Part shown: positions 25,838 to 34,879 of the stretch, in pieces
Layout of the letters: the number at the start of each line of letters is the position of its first letter
Numbering within the stretch: the first letter of the stretch is position 1
Source of the DNA: an uncultured Gemmiger sp.
GTDB taxonomy: Bacteria > Bacillota > Clostridia > Oscillospirales > Ruminococcaceae
DNA length: 64,000 nt
Assembly (NCBI GenBank): GCA_934502625.1
Contig: CAKSUQ010000010.1
Location: forward strand, 14,327 to 78,326
Reading direction: 5' to 3'
Program-made: the position numbers and the translations under genes
The notes under the pieces: generated by a model
The model's database searches: none
The model's input: the letters and a program-made list of their open reading frames with translations, nothing else
What the model was told of the DNA's origin: nothing

Positions 25838-26770
25838 TTATTTCGTAATATCGTCCTGAAGGCCGAGCTGGGTCAGCAGCTCCTTCGCGGCGTTGTAGCC
25901 CATTTCCTTCTGGCGGTTGTTGATGGCCGCCGTCTCCAGAATGACGGCAAGATTACGACCGGGCATAACGGGGATCAGCATGCTGGGCACCTTGACGCCG
26001 AGGATATCGTAATACTCGGTCTCCAGTCCCGTGCGGTCGTAGTTTTTCGTGCGATCCCACGGTTCGAGCTGGACGACCATCTCGACCTCAACGCTGGAAC
26101 GGACGGAGCCAATGCCGAACACCCGCGCCACGTTGATGATGCCGATACCGCGCAGCTCGATAAAATGGCGGATGTTGGCGGGCGCAGTGCCCAAGATTTT
26201 GCGATAGGATACGCGGCGCAGCTCGACCGCGTCGTCCGCAATCAGACGGTGGCCGCGCTTGACAAGCTCGATGGCCGTCTCGCTCTTGCCGACGCCGGAA
26301 TCACCCAGAATGAGGATGCCCTCGCCATAGACCTCGACCAGCACGCCGTGGCGGGTGATGCGGGGCGCAAGCTCGGTGTTCAACGTCGTGATGAGCTGCC
26401 CCATCAAAGCGGACGTCATCTCGGTGGACATCAGCAGCGGCACGCCGTATTTCTTCGCGAACTGCATCATCTCGGAGAGCGGTTGCATGCCGCGCGTCAG
26501 TACGACGGCAGGCGGCTGGAACGAGAACAGCTTTTCCAGATGGGTATTGCGCAGCGTGGTGGACAGTTCATCCAGATAGGACATCTCGGTCAGGCCGATG
26601 ATCTGGATGCGCTTGTTGTCAAAGTTTTCGTAGTAGCCCGCCAGCAGGATGCCGGGTCGGTAGACCTCGGTCGCCGTGACCTTGATTTCGCCCAGCTCGC
26701 AGGGGGTGTAGGCGATTGTCAGGTTGGCTTCCTCAGCCAGCTTCGCTAGGGAAACAGAGAATTCAGACAC
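25838..26770 (-). CDS. hprK: HPr kinase/phosphorylase
   Basis: 310 residues from a GTG at 26770 with GGAAAGGGG upstream; an ATG ten codons earlier (26800) is also open but has no ribosome binding site. HprK phosphorylates HPr on serine for carbon catabolite control. HGVLVEVYGEG precedes the P-loop GDSGVGKS (156-163), and the family signature ELRGIGIINV follows about 50 residues later. It heads the operon with the PHP protein, glucokinase, murB, rapZ, whiA and dnaE. Confidence 0.95.
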   Translation of the reverse strand: MSEFSVSLAKLAEEANLTIAYTPCELGEIKVTATEVYRPGILLAGYYENFDNKRIQIIGLTEMSYLDELSTTLRNTHLEKLFSFQPPAVVLTRGMQPLSEMMQFAKKYGVPLLMSTEMTSALMGQLITTLNTELAPRITRHGVLVEVYGEGILILGDSGVGKSETAIELVKRGHRLIADDAVELRRVSYRKILGTAPANIRHFIELRGIGIINVARVFGIGSVRSSVEVEMVVQLEPWDRTKNYDRTGLETEYYDILGVKVPSMLIPVMPGRNLAVILETAAINNRQKEMGYNAAKELLTQLGLQDDITK

Positions 26771-26808
26771 AGTGGAACGCCCCTTTCCTTTTTCAAACAT
26801 TATTACTT

Positions 26809-26854
26809 ATTATACCGTAACCTTCGATTTTTGTACAGGGGGCGAAAGTGTACA
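26809..26854 (-). promoter_or_regulatory. Promoter of the hprK operon with paired TGTACA sites
   Basis: Minus strand TATAAT (26809-26814), a 17-bp spacer and a TGTACA -35 (26832-26837). A second TGTACA lies at 26849-26854, separated from the first by 11 bp. The two palindromic hexamers could be a regulator site overlapping the -35; this is inference. Confidence 0.55.
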
Positions 26855-26856
26855 AT

Positions 26857-26899
26857 GTTAAAAAATTACCCACTGTTTTCGACAAAAAACAGTGGGCAG
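26857..26899 (-). terminator. Terminator of the polysaccharide operon
   Basis: Stem CCCACTGTTTT/AAAACAGTGGG with a short loop, followed on the minus strand by TAATTTTTTAAC. It lies just after the acyltransferase stop and just before the hprK promoter. Confidence 0.85.
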
Positions 26900-26902
26900 G
26901 TT

Positions 26903-27907
26903 TTATTCCGCTGGGCGCAGAGCAGCAAAGCCCGTGCGCAGGGTGCGCTGCAGCCAGAGCAGCGCCTCGGCTGCCGCGAATGCTGCGGCTAGATAGATCA
27001 CAAACAAAAACGCCGTGTCCCGGCGGGACAGCACCGTTAAATCAAAATGGGCGGCCATGTCCTGAATCAGCACATGGTGGACAAGGAACACCGCGTAGGA
27101 AATTTTGGCAAGGCGCGCGCCGAGCGCGCACGGCCATGGGCGGTCGAGCAAGGGCGCTATCAAAGCCAGCAGGAGGAACGTCCCTGCGCTTGCCAGCGCA
27201 CAGGTGATTTTGCCGTCCCAGCGCTGCGCAAGGATTGCCCCCGCCGGCAGCACCGGCGCAAGGATATATTTTGCCCGCTTGCCCAGCGTCAAAAACGTCA
27301 TGCCAAAAAGGAATTCCGGGATGTGCACGACCACAAGGCGGGCGTCCCAGCCCAGCAGATGCACCGGGACGCAGACCACCAGCGTAACCAGCCAAGTCAG
27401 CCACGGATTTTTGCGCAGCGCCCGCTGCAAAAGTGGGAACAGGATATACAAAAACAGAATACTGCCAAGGAACCACTCGCCCACACAGGCAAAGTCCATG
27501 CCGACCCACCCTGCGGCGACGGCGAAGTTATCAAGCCCCAAGAACGTCAGCACCAGCGTGACGGTCTTTGCGCCGCCAAAGCTGCCGGGGTGCGCCACAA
27601 ATCGGAAGGCAAAGACAACGAACCATGCCAACCAGAACAGCGGGTAGACCGCCTTGGCGCGCTTTTTGTAAAACTGCGCGGGACTCTGCTCCGGCGGGAC
27701 GGTCAGCGCCAGCGACGCGCCCGACACGATGAAAAACAGTGATGAGCCGAAATCCCCCAGATAGATGCCGAGGGGCAGGGTGCTCGTGAACAGCTTGTGC
27801 GGCAGGGTGAAATACCCCGTGACCGTCGCGTTGAAATGCACGATCAAGATGCAGATAAGCGCCACAGCGCGGATCAGGTCGAGATAAAAAAGGCGTTGCT
27901 TTTTGAT
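26903..27907 (-). CDS. Acyltransferase 3 (OafA-type) membrane protein, probable AUC start
   Basis: 334 residues if begun at ATC (27905-27907); 320 if begun at the first conventional codon, GTG 27865. The family motif needs the upstream residues (RLFYLDLIRAVALICILIVHFN, split here at the GTG). No ATG, GTG or TTG lies between the preceding stop and the GTG. GGGGAG sits seven bases before the ATC. About ten hydrophobic segments follow, with the FGSSLFFIVSGASL signature. Members O-acylate surface polysaccharides. Last gene of the operon. Confidence 0.85.
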   Translation of the reverse strand: MKKQRLFYLDLIRAVALICILIVHFNATVTGYFTLPHKLFTSTLPLGIYLGDFGSSLFFIVSGASLALTVPPEQSPAQFYKKRAKAVYPLFWLAWFVVFAFRFVAHPGSFGGAKTVTLVLTFLGLDNFAVAAGWVGMDFACVGEWFLGSILFLYILFPLLQRALRKNPWLTWLVTLVVCVPVHLLGWDARLVVVHIPEFLFGMTFLTLGKRAKYILAPVLPAGAILAQRWDGKITCALASAGTFLLLALIAPLLDRPWPCALGARLAKISYAVFLVHHVLIQDMAAHFDLTVLSRRDTAFLFVIYLAAAFAAAEALLWLQRTLRTGFAALRPAE

Positions 27908-27922
27908 GGGTGGTCTCCCCTT

Positions 27923-29326
27923 TTACTTTTTCAGTCGGTGCTTGACAAGCCGCCCCAGCTGCTTTACCACGGCGGCGGGCTGGCGGGCGGCGGTCTCGTA
28001 TACGTCTAGGATGTCGGCGCGTGCGGCGGCCTGCTCGGCGGTCTCAAAGACGGCGGCGTAATAGCCGCTGCGTTGAGCCTGCAGCGCCAGCCGCCATGCG
28101 TCCAGCTGGGTCTCGCAGGCCGGGATACCGTCCGGGAAAGCCGATTCCCGCACCAGCAGCCAGCCGCAGTTGGGTGCGGGCAGCGGGGTCTCGTCCACGG
28201 GCACACCCTCGCGGCGTAAAATTTCCAGCGCCTGCCGCCACTGTGTGCGGCGGGCTTCGCCGCTGCCCGCCCAGAGCGGCGCTGCCGGGCTTACCACACC
28301 CAGCAGCGGATTTTTTTCAAATAAGTCGGCGGCCTGTGCCAGCAGCGCGTCCGCCTGTGCTGCGGCCTGCCGGTCATACCATGTTGTTGTGGGGTCAGCG
28401 GCGGGCGGCGTATAGCGCAGCAGCCGCAGGCCGAGTGTCGCCAAGTCGACGCTTTCCCCTGTCGGTGCGCCGACTGTGTAGTTCCAGTGCAGGTTCTTCG
28501 CCAGCACCGCCTGCGGCTGGGTCTGCAACAGCGAGACCAGCAGCAGATCGACCGGGAAATCCGTATGCTTGCGCAGATAGCTGCACAGCGCCCGCGCGGC
28601 CAGCCCGTCGGTGCGGCGCAGCTCGTCCGCATAGGATGTGAAAAGGCTGCGCCGCTTGAAGAACGGGCAGCCGCGATTCTGCAAAAGCTCCTGCGGGCAG
28701 GCCATGATGGGGTTGACGAAAATCTCTTTTAAGTCGTCCGTGTCCACATAAGTATCCCACGTATAACCCTTGGCCGCGAAATACGGCGTGAAGCGCGTCT
28801 CGTGGCGGATGATGGACTGCTCGTAGCTTTCGGGCAGCTTCATCTCCTGCCAGTAGCGCCAGAAATCGTCGCTATTGAACATGCGCGGCCGCACGGCCAG
28901 AAAATGCGATTGCAGGTGCTCCGGCACCGCGCCGCCGAAGCGGCGGCTCTGCATGGCATAGTGGCAGGTCAGTCCCCAGAAGTCGAGTTCCGGCCTTGCG
29001 TCCATCGCGTCGAACATCGCCGCCAGCGGGCAGACAGGCCCCGCCAGCGTGAAGTTCATCAAGATAAGCTCGTCGTATTCCGCCAGCTTTTCGTGGCCGA
29101 CGGTCAGCAATGCCTTCTGGTACGCGCCAACATCGAAGCCAATATTCTCACGCTCGATACAGCCCGCCCCGGCCTGCCGCACCCAGACGCGATCTGCCGG
29201 GTTCAGCGCGCCGTTGGTGACAAATACGACTTTGCCGTATTTCTGCATGCCCTGCACAGCAATACGGCAGGCCGTATCGATGCGGCCTGCCGGGTCGTAA
29301 TGGAAGTAGATGACCAGTCGTTTCAT
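27923..29326 (-). CDS. RgpF-like rhamnan-synthesis family protein, shorter paralogue
   Basis: 467 residues. The first 290 match the rhamnan synthesis protein F region: MKRLVIYFHYDPAGR, RENIGFDVGAYQKAL, DELILMNFTLAGP, FWGLTCHY, QSHFLAVR and CPFFKRRSLF. The same motifs occur in the same order in the 647-residue neighbour just upstream, so they are tandem paralogues. The C-terminal 170 residues have no clear relation to the second half of the longer protein. RgpF proteins act in side-chain or rhamnan assembly of cell-wall polysaccharides; exact activity is unknown here. 6 bases separate the two genes. Confidence 0.82.
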   Translation of the reverse strand: MKRLVIYFHYDPAGRIDTACRIAVQGMQKYGKVVFVTNGALNPADRVWVRQAGAGCIERENIGFDVGAYQKALLTVGHEKLAEYDELILMNFTLAGPVCPLAAMFDAMDARPELDFWGLTCHYAMQSRRFGGAVPEHLQSHFLAVRPRMFNSDDFWRYWQEMKLPESYEQSIIRHETRFTPYFAAKGYTWDTYVDTDDLKEIFVNPIMACPQELLQNRGCPFFKRRSLFTSYADELRRTDGLAARALCSYLRKHTDFPVDLLLVSLLQTQPQAVLAKNLHWNYTVGAPTGESVDLATLGLRLLRYTPPAADPTTTWYDRQAAAQADALLAQAADLFEKNPLLGVVSPAAPLWAGSGEARRTQWRQALEILRREGVPVDETPLPAPNCGWLLVRESAFPDGIPACETQLDAWRLALQAQRSGYYAAVFETAEQAAARADILDVYETAARQPAAVVKQLGRLVKHRLKK

Positions 29327-29332
29327 GCGTTT

Positions 29333-31276
29333 TCAGTCCTCGTAGGGGCCTTCGTGGGGGCCAAAGATGGCACGCTTCGTGTTGATAATTACCTTGTAGG
29401 AGCCTGCGGGCAGGTTGTCCCGCAGCCAGTTGCGCGCGTGACGGCGGCGGCTGTCGGAATAGGGGCCGTAATGGCTGAACAGATGGTGCTTTTTGTAGGC
29501 AAAGCCGGTGGCCGAGCTGACCGCGTTGTAGAACGTCGTGCAGTCGAACACCCGCGCCAGCGGGCGGATCATGCCGTTGGCGTAGGCCCGCATCGTATCG
29601 TTATGCGTCACAGCGTAGTTTTTGCTCATGACGATGGCTGGGTAATACCCCGCCCCCTGCGCCACAAACGGGTAGATGCGCTCGATGGCGTGGCTGATCG
29701 TGCCGTCCTGTGGCAGCGGCTCCGGCGGGAAGTCGGAATGCTGCCAGCCGTGGTCGAACAGAGGTGCCAGCGCTTTGGGGCGGAACCAGAACACACTGCC
29801 GTAGGGCGCGATAGGCGATTTTTCGCCGGAGATGGGCACGTCAATGCCCAAATCTTTCATCAGTTTTTTCGTGTTCTCGAAGTTCGGTCCCCACCCGCCG
29901 GAGCACATATTCATAAAGTACAGCCCGTGCGTCGGGTACGGCGGGCAGAGAATGCCGAGGTACGGGTCTTTCTCAAACTCGCACAGCACGTTCAGCACAT
30001 GGGCGGCGTTCTTGCAGACATTCTCGTTACAGACATAGCCGAAGCTCGCGCCGACGCTGCCGGGGCGGGTCTGAACGGCCTTTTTGTCGTGCATAAAGCA
30101 TGCGTAGTCATAGTCCCGCAGCTGCGGGGCAAGGTCGCAGAGGAACGCACCCACGTCGCGCCCTTGATTTTCGACAACAGTCACGGTGACGCTGTGCAGC
30201 GGCAGATCGGCGAAGGCTGCCTCGATCTGCGGCTTTTTCTCGGCGGCGTTCGTCGAGATAAAGACGTCGGTCTGCGGCGGGAACTTGGCCGCAAACGCCT
30301 TGCTGGAATCGAGCATATCCATGAAATAGAGGTGCATCGCCAGCGCAATGCGGCGGTTCCGGCAGATGCTCTGTGCCGTGGCGGCGTCCTGCACGGTCGG
30401 CTCGATGATGCGGGTCAGCGCAAGATTCCGGGTGAAGTCGTGCGGGTGCATCGTGCGGATCATGTTCTTCCAGATCAAATCCAGTGGATAATCCGTCTCG
30501 TCCCGCAGATAGTCGTACAGCTCCTGCACCGGCTCGCCCGCCGTATCGTTGAGGTAGGCTTCCAATTCGTGCATGAAGCTGCGGCGCTTGAACAGCGGGC
30601 ACTTTTTCTCCCGCAGCAACAGCGTCGGGCAGACGAGCAAGGGATAATCGGTGAAATCTTTCAGGTCGTCCGTCTTGACATAGACGTCCCACTTGAAGCC
30701 CTTATCCTCGAACTGCTTCGTAAAGACCGCCTCGTACCGCTGGACAGAGTCGGTGTAGCTTTCGATCATCGGCATCTCGTCCCAGTAGCGCTGCAGTTCC
30801 GGGTTCTTAACAAAGCGCTGGCGGTAGACGATAAAGTGGGACTGGATGTGCACGGGCAGATAGTTATAGAGGTGCTTGCCCTTGAACGGGTTTGACTTTG
30901 CGCCGTGGTGGATAGACAAGCCCCAGAAATCGAGGTCTTGGTTTTCCCACATGGCGTCGAACATTTCCTGCAGCGGGCGCACAGGTCCCATCAGGGTCGA
31001 GTTCGTCATGACGATTTCGTCAAATTCACTCAGCTTTGCCCAGCCGTAGGAATCCAGCGCCGTCTTGTACGCCCAGACGTCGAGACCCTTGTTCTCGCGC
31101 ACAATGATATTGTCGGTAAACTGCGCGAAGGCGGCACGCCCCTGTTCGCTGAGTTTGCCGTTGCAGACCACGACCAAGTCGGTCAGGTTCTTATTCAGGT
31201 CGGCAAGGTAATAGGTGATGAAATCATCCACATCGCCGTTTTTTTCGTAGAAGAAAAAGATGCCTAATCGTTTCAT
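29333..31276 (-). CDS. Rhamnan synthesis protein F (RgpF) family
   Basis: 647 residues. The N-terminal half carries MKRLGIFFFYEKNGD, RENKGLDVWAYKTAL, DEIVMTNSTLMGP and CPLFKRRSFMHELE. The second half (about 330-600) has the typical DVFISTNAAEKK, ENQGRDVGAFL, CFMHDKKAV and APYGSVFWFRPKAL blocks of full-length RgpF. Family members act on rhamnose-containing wall polysaccharides. It overlaps the epimerase gene by 4 bases. It precedes the shorter paralogue, and both belong to one transcript. Confidence 0.88.
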   Translation of the reverse strand: MKRLGIFFFYEKNGDVDDFITYYLADLNKNLTDLVVVCNGKLSEQGRAAFAQFTDNIIVRENKGLDVWAYKTALDSYGWAKLSEFDEIVMTNSTLMGPVRPLQEMFDAMWENQDLDFWGLSIHHGAKSNPFKGKHLYNYLPVHIQSHFIVYRQRFVKNPELQRYWDEMPMIESYTDSVQRYEAVFTKQFEDKGFKWDVYVKTDDLKDFTDYPLLVCPTLLLREKKCPLFKRRSFMHELEAYLNDTAGEPVQELYDYLRDETDYPLDLIWKNMIRTMHPHDFTRNLALTRIIEPTVQDAATAQSICRNRRIALAMHLYFMDMLDSSKAFAAKFPPQTDVFISTNAAEKKPQIEAAFADLPLHSVTVTVVENQGRDVGAFLCDLAPQLRDYDYACFMHDKKAVQTRPGSVGASFGYVCNENVCKNAAHVLNVLCEFEKDPYLGILCPPYPTHGLYFMNMCSGGWGPNFENTKKLMKDLGIDVPISGEKSPIAPYGSVFWFRPKALAPLFDHGWQHSDFPPEPLPQDGTISHAIERIYPFVAQGAGYYPAIVMSKNYAVTHNDTMRAYANGMIRPLARVFDCTTFYNAVSSATGFAYKKHHLFSHYGPYSDSRRRHARNWLRDNLPAGSYKVIINTKRAIFGPHEGPYED

Positions 31277-32121
31277 TGCGGTTCCTTTTTATCGTTCGCG
31301 AGAATTTTGTTGATTTTGGCAGGGTCGCCCCATGTGCCGGGACTGTCGTAGGGGCGATCCGGGAAAGCGCCATAGTCGAGCTTGATCTTATAGTTTTTGT
31401 CCCGCAGGAATTTTTCCACGCGGTCGGCAAGACTCATCGGCTTGCCGGTGCAGACGTTGATGATGCCGTTGACCTCGTTCTGGACGCTGGCCGCTACGAT
31501 CATGTTCGCCAGCTCGTCCACGTCGATGAAGTCATAGAGATTTTTGCCGGTCGTGAACGGGAACTTCTCTTTGCCGTCCAGCTCGGCCTGCGTGATTTTC
31601 GCAAAGATCGAGCTGCCGTGGGCTTCATCGCCGGTGATATAGTACGCGCGCAGCCAGTGCAGCTTGCAGGGCGAATCCGCCAAACTCAGCATCAGGCTTT
31701 GGCGCAGGGCGTTTTTCGCGATGCCGTACTGGCTCTGCGGCTTGCAGGGGGTGCTCTCGTTGATGGCACCCTCCCAATAGCCGACCTCGTGCATCGTGCC
31801 CATAACGCTCAGGTCTTGCAGGCCGCCCGCGACAAGGGTGTTCAGGAAAGCAACATGGCCGGACAGGTCTTTCATGTGCGCGGGCGAATTGTGGCGGAAG
31901 CCGTCGCGCCACGCCAGATGAATGCAGATGTCCGGGCTGCCGAGCTTGCGGTACAAGTCCGCGTCGTCGCTGAACAGCGGCACATCGCAGAACTCGGCGC
32001 GCTCGTCGACGCCCTTGAAGTTGAAGTCCGCCGCGATGACCCGGTAACCTCGGTCAAGTGCGTTTTTGACAACGTGACGGCCGATATACCCCGCCGCACC
32101 GGTAACGAGAATCGTTTTCAT
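31273..32121 (-). CDS. NAD-dependent epimerase/dehydratase (extended SDR)
   Basis: 282 residues of the extended SDR fold. The Rossmann motif GAAGYIG is at 8-14, and the catalytic YxxxK is in QYGIAKNALRQ near 130. It probably makes or modifies a nucleotide sugar for the polysaccharide operon; the exact sugar cannot be read from the sequence. It lies 2 bases after the glycosyltransferase gene and overlaps the rgpF-like gene. Confidence 0.87.
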   Translation of the reverse strand: MKTILVTGAAGYIGRHVVKNALDRGYRVIAADFNFKGVDERAEFCDVPLFSDDADLYRKLGSPDICIHLAWRDGFRHNSPAHMKDLSGHVAFLNTLVAGGLQDLSVMGTMHEVGYWEGAINESTPCKPQSQYGIAKNALRQSLMLSLADSPCKLHWLRAYYITGDEAHGSSIFAKITQAELDGKEKFPFTTGKNLYDFIDVDELANMIVAASVQNEVNGIINVCTGKPMSLADRVEKFLRDKNYKIKLDYGAFPDRPYDSPGTWGDPAKINKILANDKKEPQ

Positions 32122-32123
32122 AA

Positions 32124-33134
32124 CTATTCCTCTCTGACTGGCAGCAAATCGTACAATCTTTGCAGCCGCATCTGATATAAAAGCAGCGCGATCGTCTGCT
32201 TCTTATTGTGCCCTGCATCGTGCAAAATGTCAAGCATTCCGCCCGGATAAGGTGCCAGCACACAGCGCAAGGTGCGCCAGGCGTGGCGGCGCAGCGCCGC
32301 CGGGGCGCGGGCATCCCGCAGCTGATGCATCAAAAACGTGACGGCCTGCGCGCGGCGGGCTTTCCAGACAGCGGGCAGCTCGTCCGCCGTACACCAGCGC
32401 TGCGCAGCGTGGTACTCGGCCTCCATCCACGGCTCCAACGCACGGATGCGCCCCAAAAGCGCCTGCGCCGTCCGGCTGCAGGAGGTGCTCTGTGCGCCCT
32501 CAAAGTGGCGGTAGACGACCTGCGGCGTGTAGACGGCCTTACCGATGCGCCGGTAAGCGGCGGCGTTGAAGACAAAATCCTCCAGCCCGTGACTGCACTT
32601 TTCATTGAAGCGCAGCCCCAGCAGCGCCGTGCGGCGGTAGAGGGCATTCCACGCAAACTGCGGACCACTGTTCTCCAAGAAAGCACCGTAGCCGCCCTTG
32701 CCGATCTCGATCGTGCAGGGCTGCCCGGCGGGGTGCGCCTGCTCGGCAAAGGTGCCGTCCGGGCGCTGGTGCAGCAGCTCATAGCCGCCGCGCACAATGT
32801 CGGCGCGGTTATCCTCGGCCAATTGCAGCAGCAGCTTTAACGCGCCCTGCCACAGCTGGTCGTCGTCGTCGCAGAAGGTGATGTACTCCCCGCTCGCGGC
32901 GTCCAACCCGCGGTTGCGGGCGGCGCAGATTCCGGCGTTCTTCTCGGTGATGACGTGGATGCAGTCGTTTTCCGCCGCCAACGCATAGCAGACCTGCGCC
33001 GTGCTGTCGGTGGAGCCATCATTGACCAGAATAATTTCCATCCCCGGCAATTGCTGTGAAAGGATGGATTCGACGGCGACGCGCAGGGTGCTTTCGGCGT
33101 TGTATGCCGGTACGATCACGCTGATCTTTGCCAC
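32124..33134 (-). CDS. Family 2 glycosyltransferase
   Basis: 336 residues from a GTG at 33134, chosen because AAAGGAGGT lies upstream and the GT-A domain begins at once (VAKISVIVPAYNAEST). The open frame continues a further 106 codons but only as an out-of-frame overlap with the HAD gene. Nucleotide-sugar motifs are VNDGSTDST and FCDDDDQLWQGAL (the DxD-type motif). The C-terminal region is Arg/Ala-rich and has no membrane segment. It is likely to add one sugar to the lipid-linked polysaccharide repeat on the cytoplasmic side. Confidence 0.9.
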   Translation of the reverse strand: MAKISVIVPAYNAESTLRVAVESILSQQLPGMEIILVNDGSTDSTAQVCYALAAENDCIHVITEKNAGICAARNRGLDAASGEYITFCDDDDQLWQGALKLLLQLAEDNRADIVRGGYELLHQRPDGTFAEQAHPAGQPCTIEIGKGGYGAFLENSGPQFAWNALYRRTALLGLRFNEKCSHGLEDFVFNAAAYRRIGKAVYTPQVVYRHFEGAQSTSCSRTAQALLGRIRALEPWMEAEYHAAQRWCTADELPAVWKARRAQAVTFLMHQLRDARAPAALRRHAWRTLRCVLAPYPGGMLDILHDAGHNKKQTIALLLYQMRLQRLYDLLPVREE

Positions 33135-33157
33135 GGGCGGCCGACCTCCTTTCGCAG

Positions 33158-34870
33158 TTATTTTTTGAACTTCAGATACAATTTCCCATACGGGAGCGGC
33201 AGCGGGGCAAGCCGCTGCAAAAAGCCGATCTTCCACCGTGCCTCGGCGAAGTCGCGCTTGGCCTCGGCCGGGTGGGTCAGGTAATGCCCCACACTGTCCG
33301 GGGCGGCCAGCGGGTAGGTGCCGCCGTCCTCGACGGTGAGGTTTCCCAGCAGTTTCAGCTGTAAAGCAGTCGGGCTTTCCACCAGCCGCAGAAACAGCGC
33401 GATGGCCTGCTGCGGCGGGATGGCTGTGCCGCGCAGAACGCTTTGCTGCCACGCAGCGGCAAATTGCAGCGCACCGTGCTGGATCTGTGCCAGCAGCGGT
33501 TCAGGCGTATGTGCCGCGGTGACGACCTGTACGACGTCGCCCGCCTGCGCGTAGCCCAGTGTCGCGCCGACGTCCTGCGATAACAGGCGTTCGAGCATCG
33601 GCTGCCCCGCCCAATATATGCGCGGCGCGGGCGCACCGTTAAACAGGAAAACTTCCGTTTTGTCCGCACTGAATCTCGTGCGCAGGCGGTCGTCTGCCGA
33701 GAGCTGTAAGCCGTGCAGCTCGATGCCGAGCAGCCGCTCCAACAGCAGTTGTGTCGTGCCGCCGCTGCCGATATCCACAAGAATATCCCCAGCCCGTAAC
33801 CCCTGCGCGGCGAGATATTCCTCCGCCAGACTTTCCGGGCGGGGCAGCTTTTGCAGAAAAGCCGTCAGTGCGGGCGTGTCCGGGTGTTTCAGGTCAAATT
33901 CCTGCGCGTTCAGCTCGTCCGGGCAGACCGTACCGCAGTAGTCGGCGATCTGCGCACCGGTCAACTGCTGGCGCGGCAGCGCGGCCAGCACCGACGTCCA
34001 ATCCCCCCGCGCCAGAAACGCGGGTGCCAGACTGCGGCGGGAAACCTGTAAATAACGCGTTTCTTCTTCCGGGTATAGCCGGACGTAGACCGTGCGCATC
34101 AGGTACATATCCCGTGCGAGGAAGTAAAGCCCCGCGCCGGGGCGCTGTACACGGCGTTCGTGCAGCCAGCGGCAGTAGGCCACGGCCAGCGCGCCCAACA
34201 CTGAAAAGCCCAGCGACTCCCCCGCCGTTTTAGCGGCGGGCAGGTGGTTTTGGGTGAATGCCTGCACATCACTTTCAGGCGGCGTCGGCGTTGGCAGATG
34301 CCATGCGCAAAGACCCGCCAGCGCCGCACCGGCCACATCGGCGCGCCAGCTGTCGCCGATGAAAAGCACCTGTTTGGCTGAAAGCTCCGTCTCGTGTAAA
34401 AACTGCTTGAACAGCTTGCCGCTGCGCTTCTGCATGCCGTAGGTGCAGGAGATGAGCCCGCCGTCAAATTCCGTATAGCCGCAGCGGCGCAGCATGGCGT
34501 CGATCTGCGTCTGCGGCAGGTACATATCCGAAATATAGTAGAGCTTTTTCCCCTGCTGTTTCAGCCACTTTACTGCTGCCAAAACCGGCGGATTCGGCAC
34601 ACAGGCGGCCAACTCGTCGGCGCACTCCTGCGCCGGGTCATAGCCGGAAAGGCACGGCCTGGCGTAGATTTCTGCCAGCGTCACCTCGCCGCTCTTCGCG
34701 GCGCGGGCTTCGCACTCGGCCTGTGTGCGGGCGGCACAAAACGCTTCGCCCCGCAGGGCAAACACCCCGGTGGGGCGCGCCGTATCGCGCTTGATGAGGG
34801 TATCGAACACGTCAAAGGCGACCGCGTCATAGCGCGCCGCCTGACGGCAGATCTCGTTTGTCAGATTCAT
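33158..34870 (-). CDS. Two-domain HAD-superfamily protein (COG5610 type)
   Basis: 570 residues. Residues 1-200 form a HAD domain with the nucleophile motif AFDVFDTLIKRD, the Thr/Ser region YYISDMYLP and the acidic motif FIGDSWRADVAG. The remaining 370 residues contain ARDMYLM, SRRSLAPAF and a ILVDIGSGGTTQLLLERLL block seen in similar proteins of polysaccharide clusters. The function is not established; phosphatase or polymer-modifying roles are possible. It lies 9 bases after the glycosyltransferase upstream and 23 bases before the next one. Confidence 0.78.
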   Translation of the reverse strand: MNLTNEICRQAARYDAVAFDVFDTLIKRDTARPTGVFALRGEAFCAARTQAECEARAAKSGEVTLAEIYARPCLSGYDPAQECADELAACVPNPPVLAAVKWLKQQGKKLYYISDMYLPQTQIDAMLRRCGYTEFDGGLISCTYGMQKRSGKLFKQFLHETELSAKQVLFIGDSWRADVAGAALAGLCAWHLPTPTPPESDVQAFTQNHLPAAKTAGESLGFSVLGALAVAYCRWLHERRVQRPGAGLYFLARDMYLMRTVYVRLYPEEETRYLQVSRRSLAPAFLARGDWTSVLAALPRQQLTGAQIADYCGTVCPDELNAQEFDLKHPDTPALTAFLQKLPRPESLAEEYLAAQGLRAGDILVDIGSGGTTQLLLERLLGIELHGLQLSADDRLRTRFSADKTEVFLFNGAPAPRIYWAGQPMLERLLSQDVGATLGYAQAGDVVQVVTAAHTPEPLLAQIQHGALQFAAAWQQSVLRGTAIPPQQAIALFLRLVESPTALQLKLLGNLTVEDGGTYPLAAPDSVGHYLTHPAEAKRDFAEARWKIGFLQRLAPLPLPYGKLYLKFKK

Positions 34871-34879
34871 ACTTCGTCG

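Noticed and set aside
28802..30895. 697-codon open frame on the plus strand
   Set aside because: Antisense to the two rgpF-like genes; the composition is an artefact of third-position GC.
32124..33452. Longer 442-residue version of the glycosyltransferase
   Set aside because: The extra 106 residues overlap the HAD gene out of frame and have no domain. The GTG at 33134 has AAAGGAGGT upstream.
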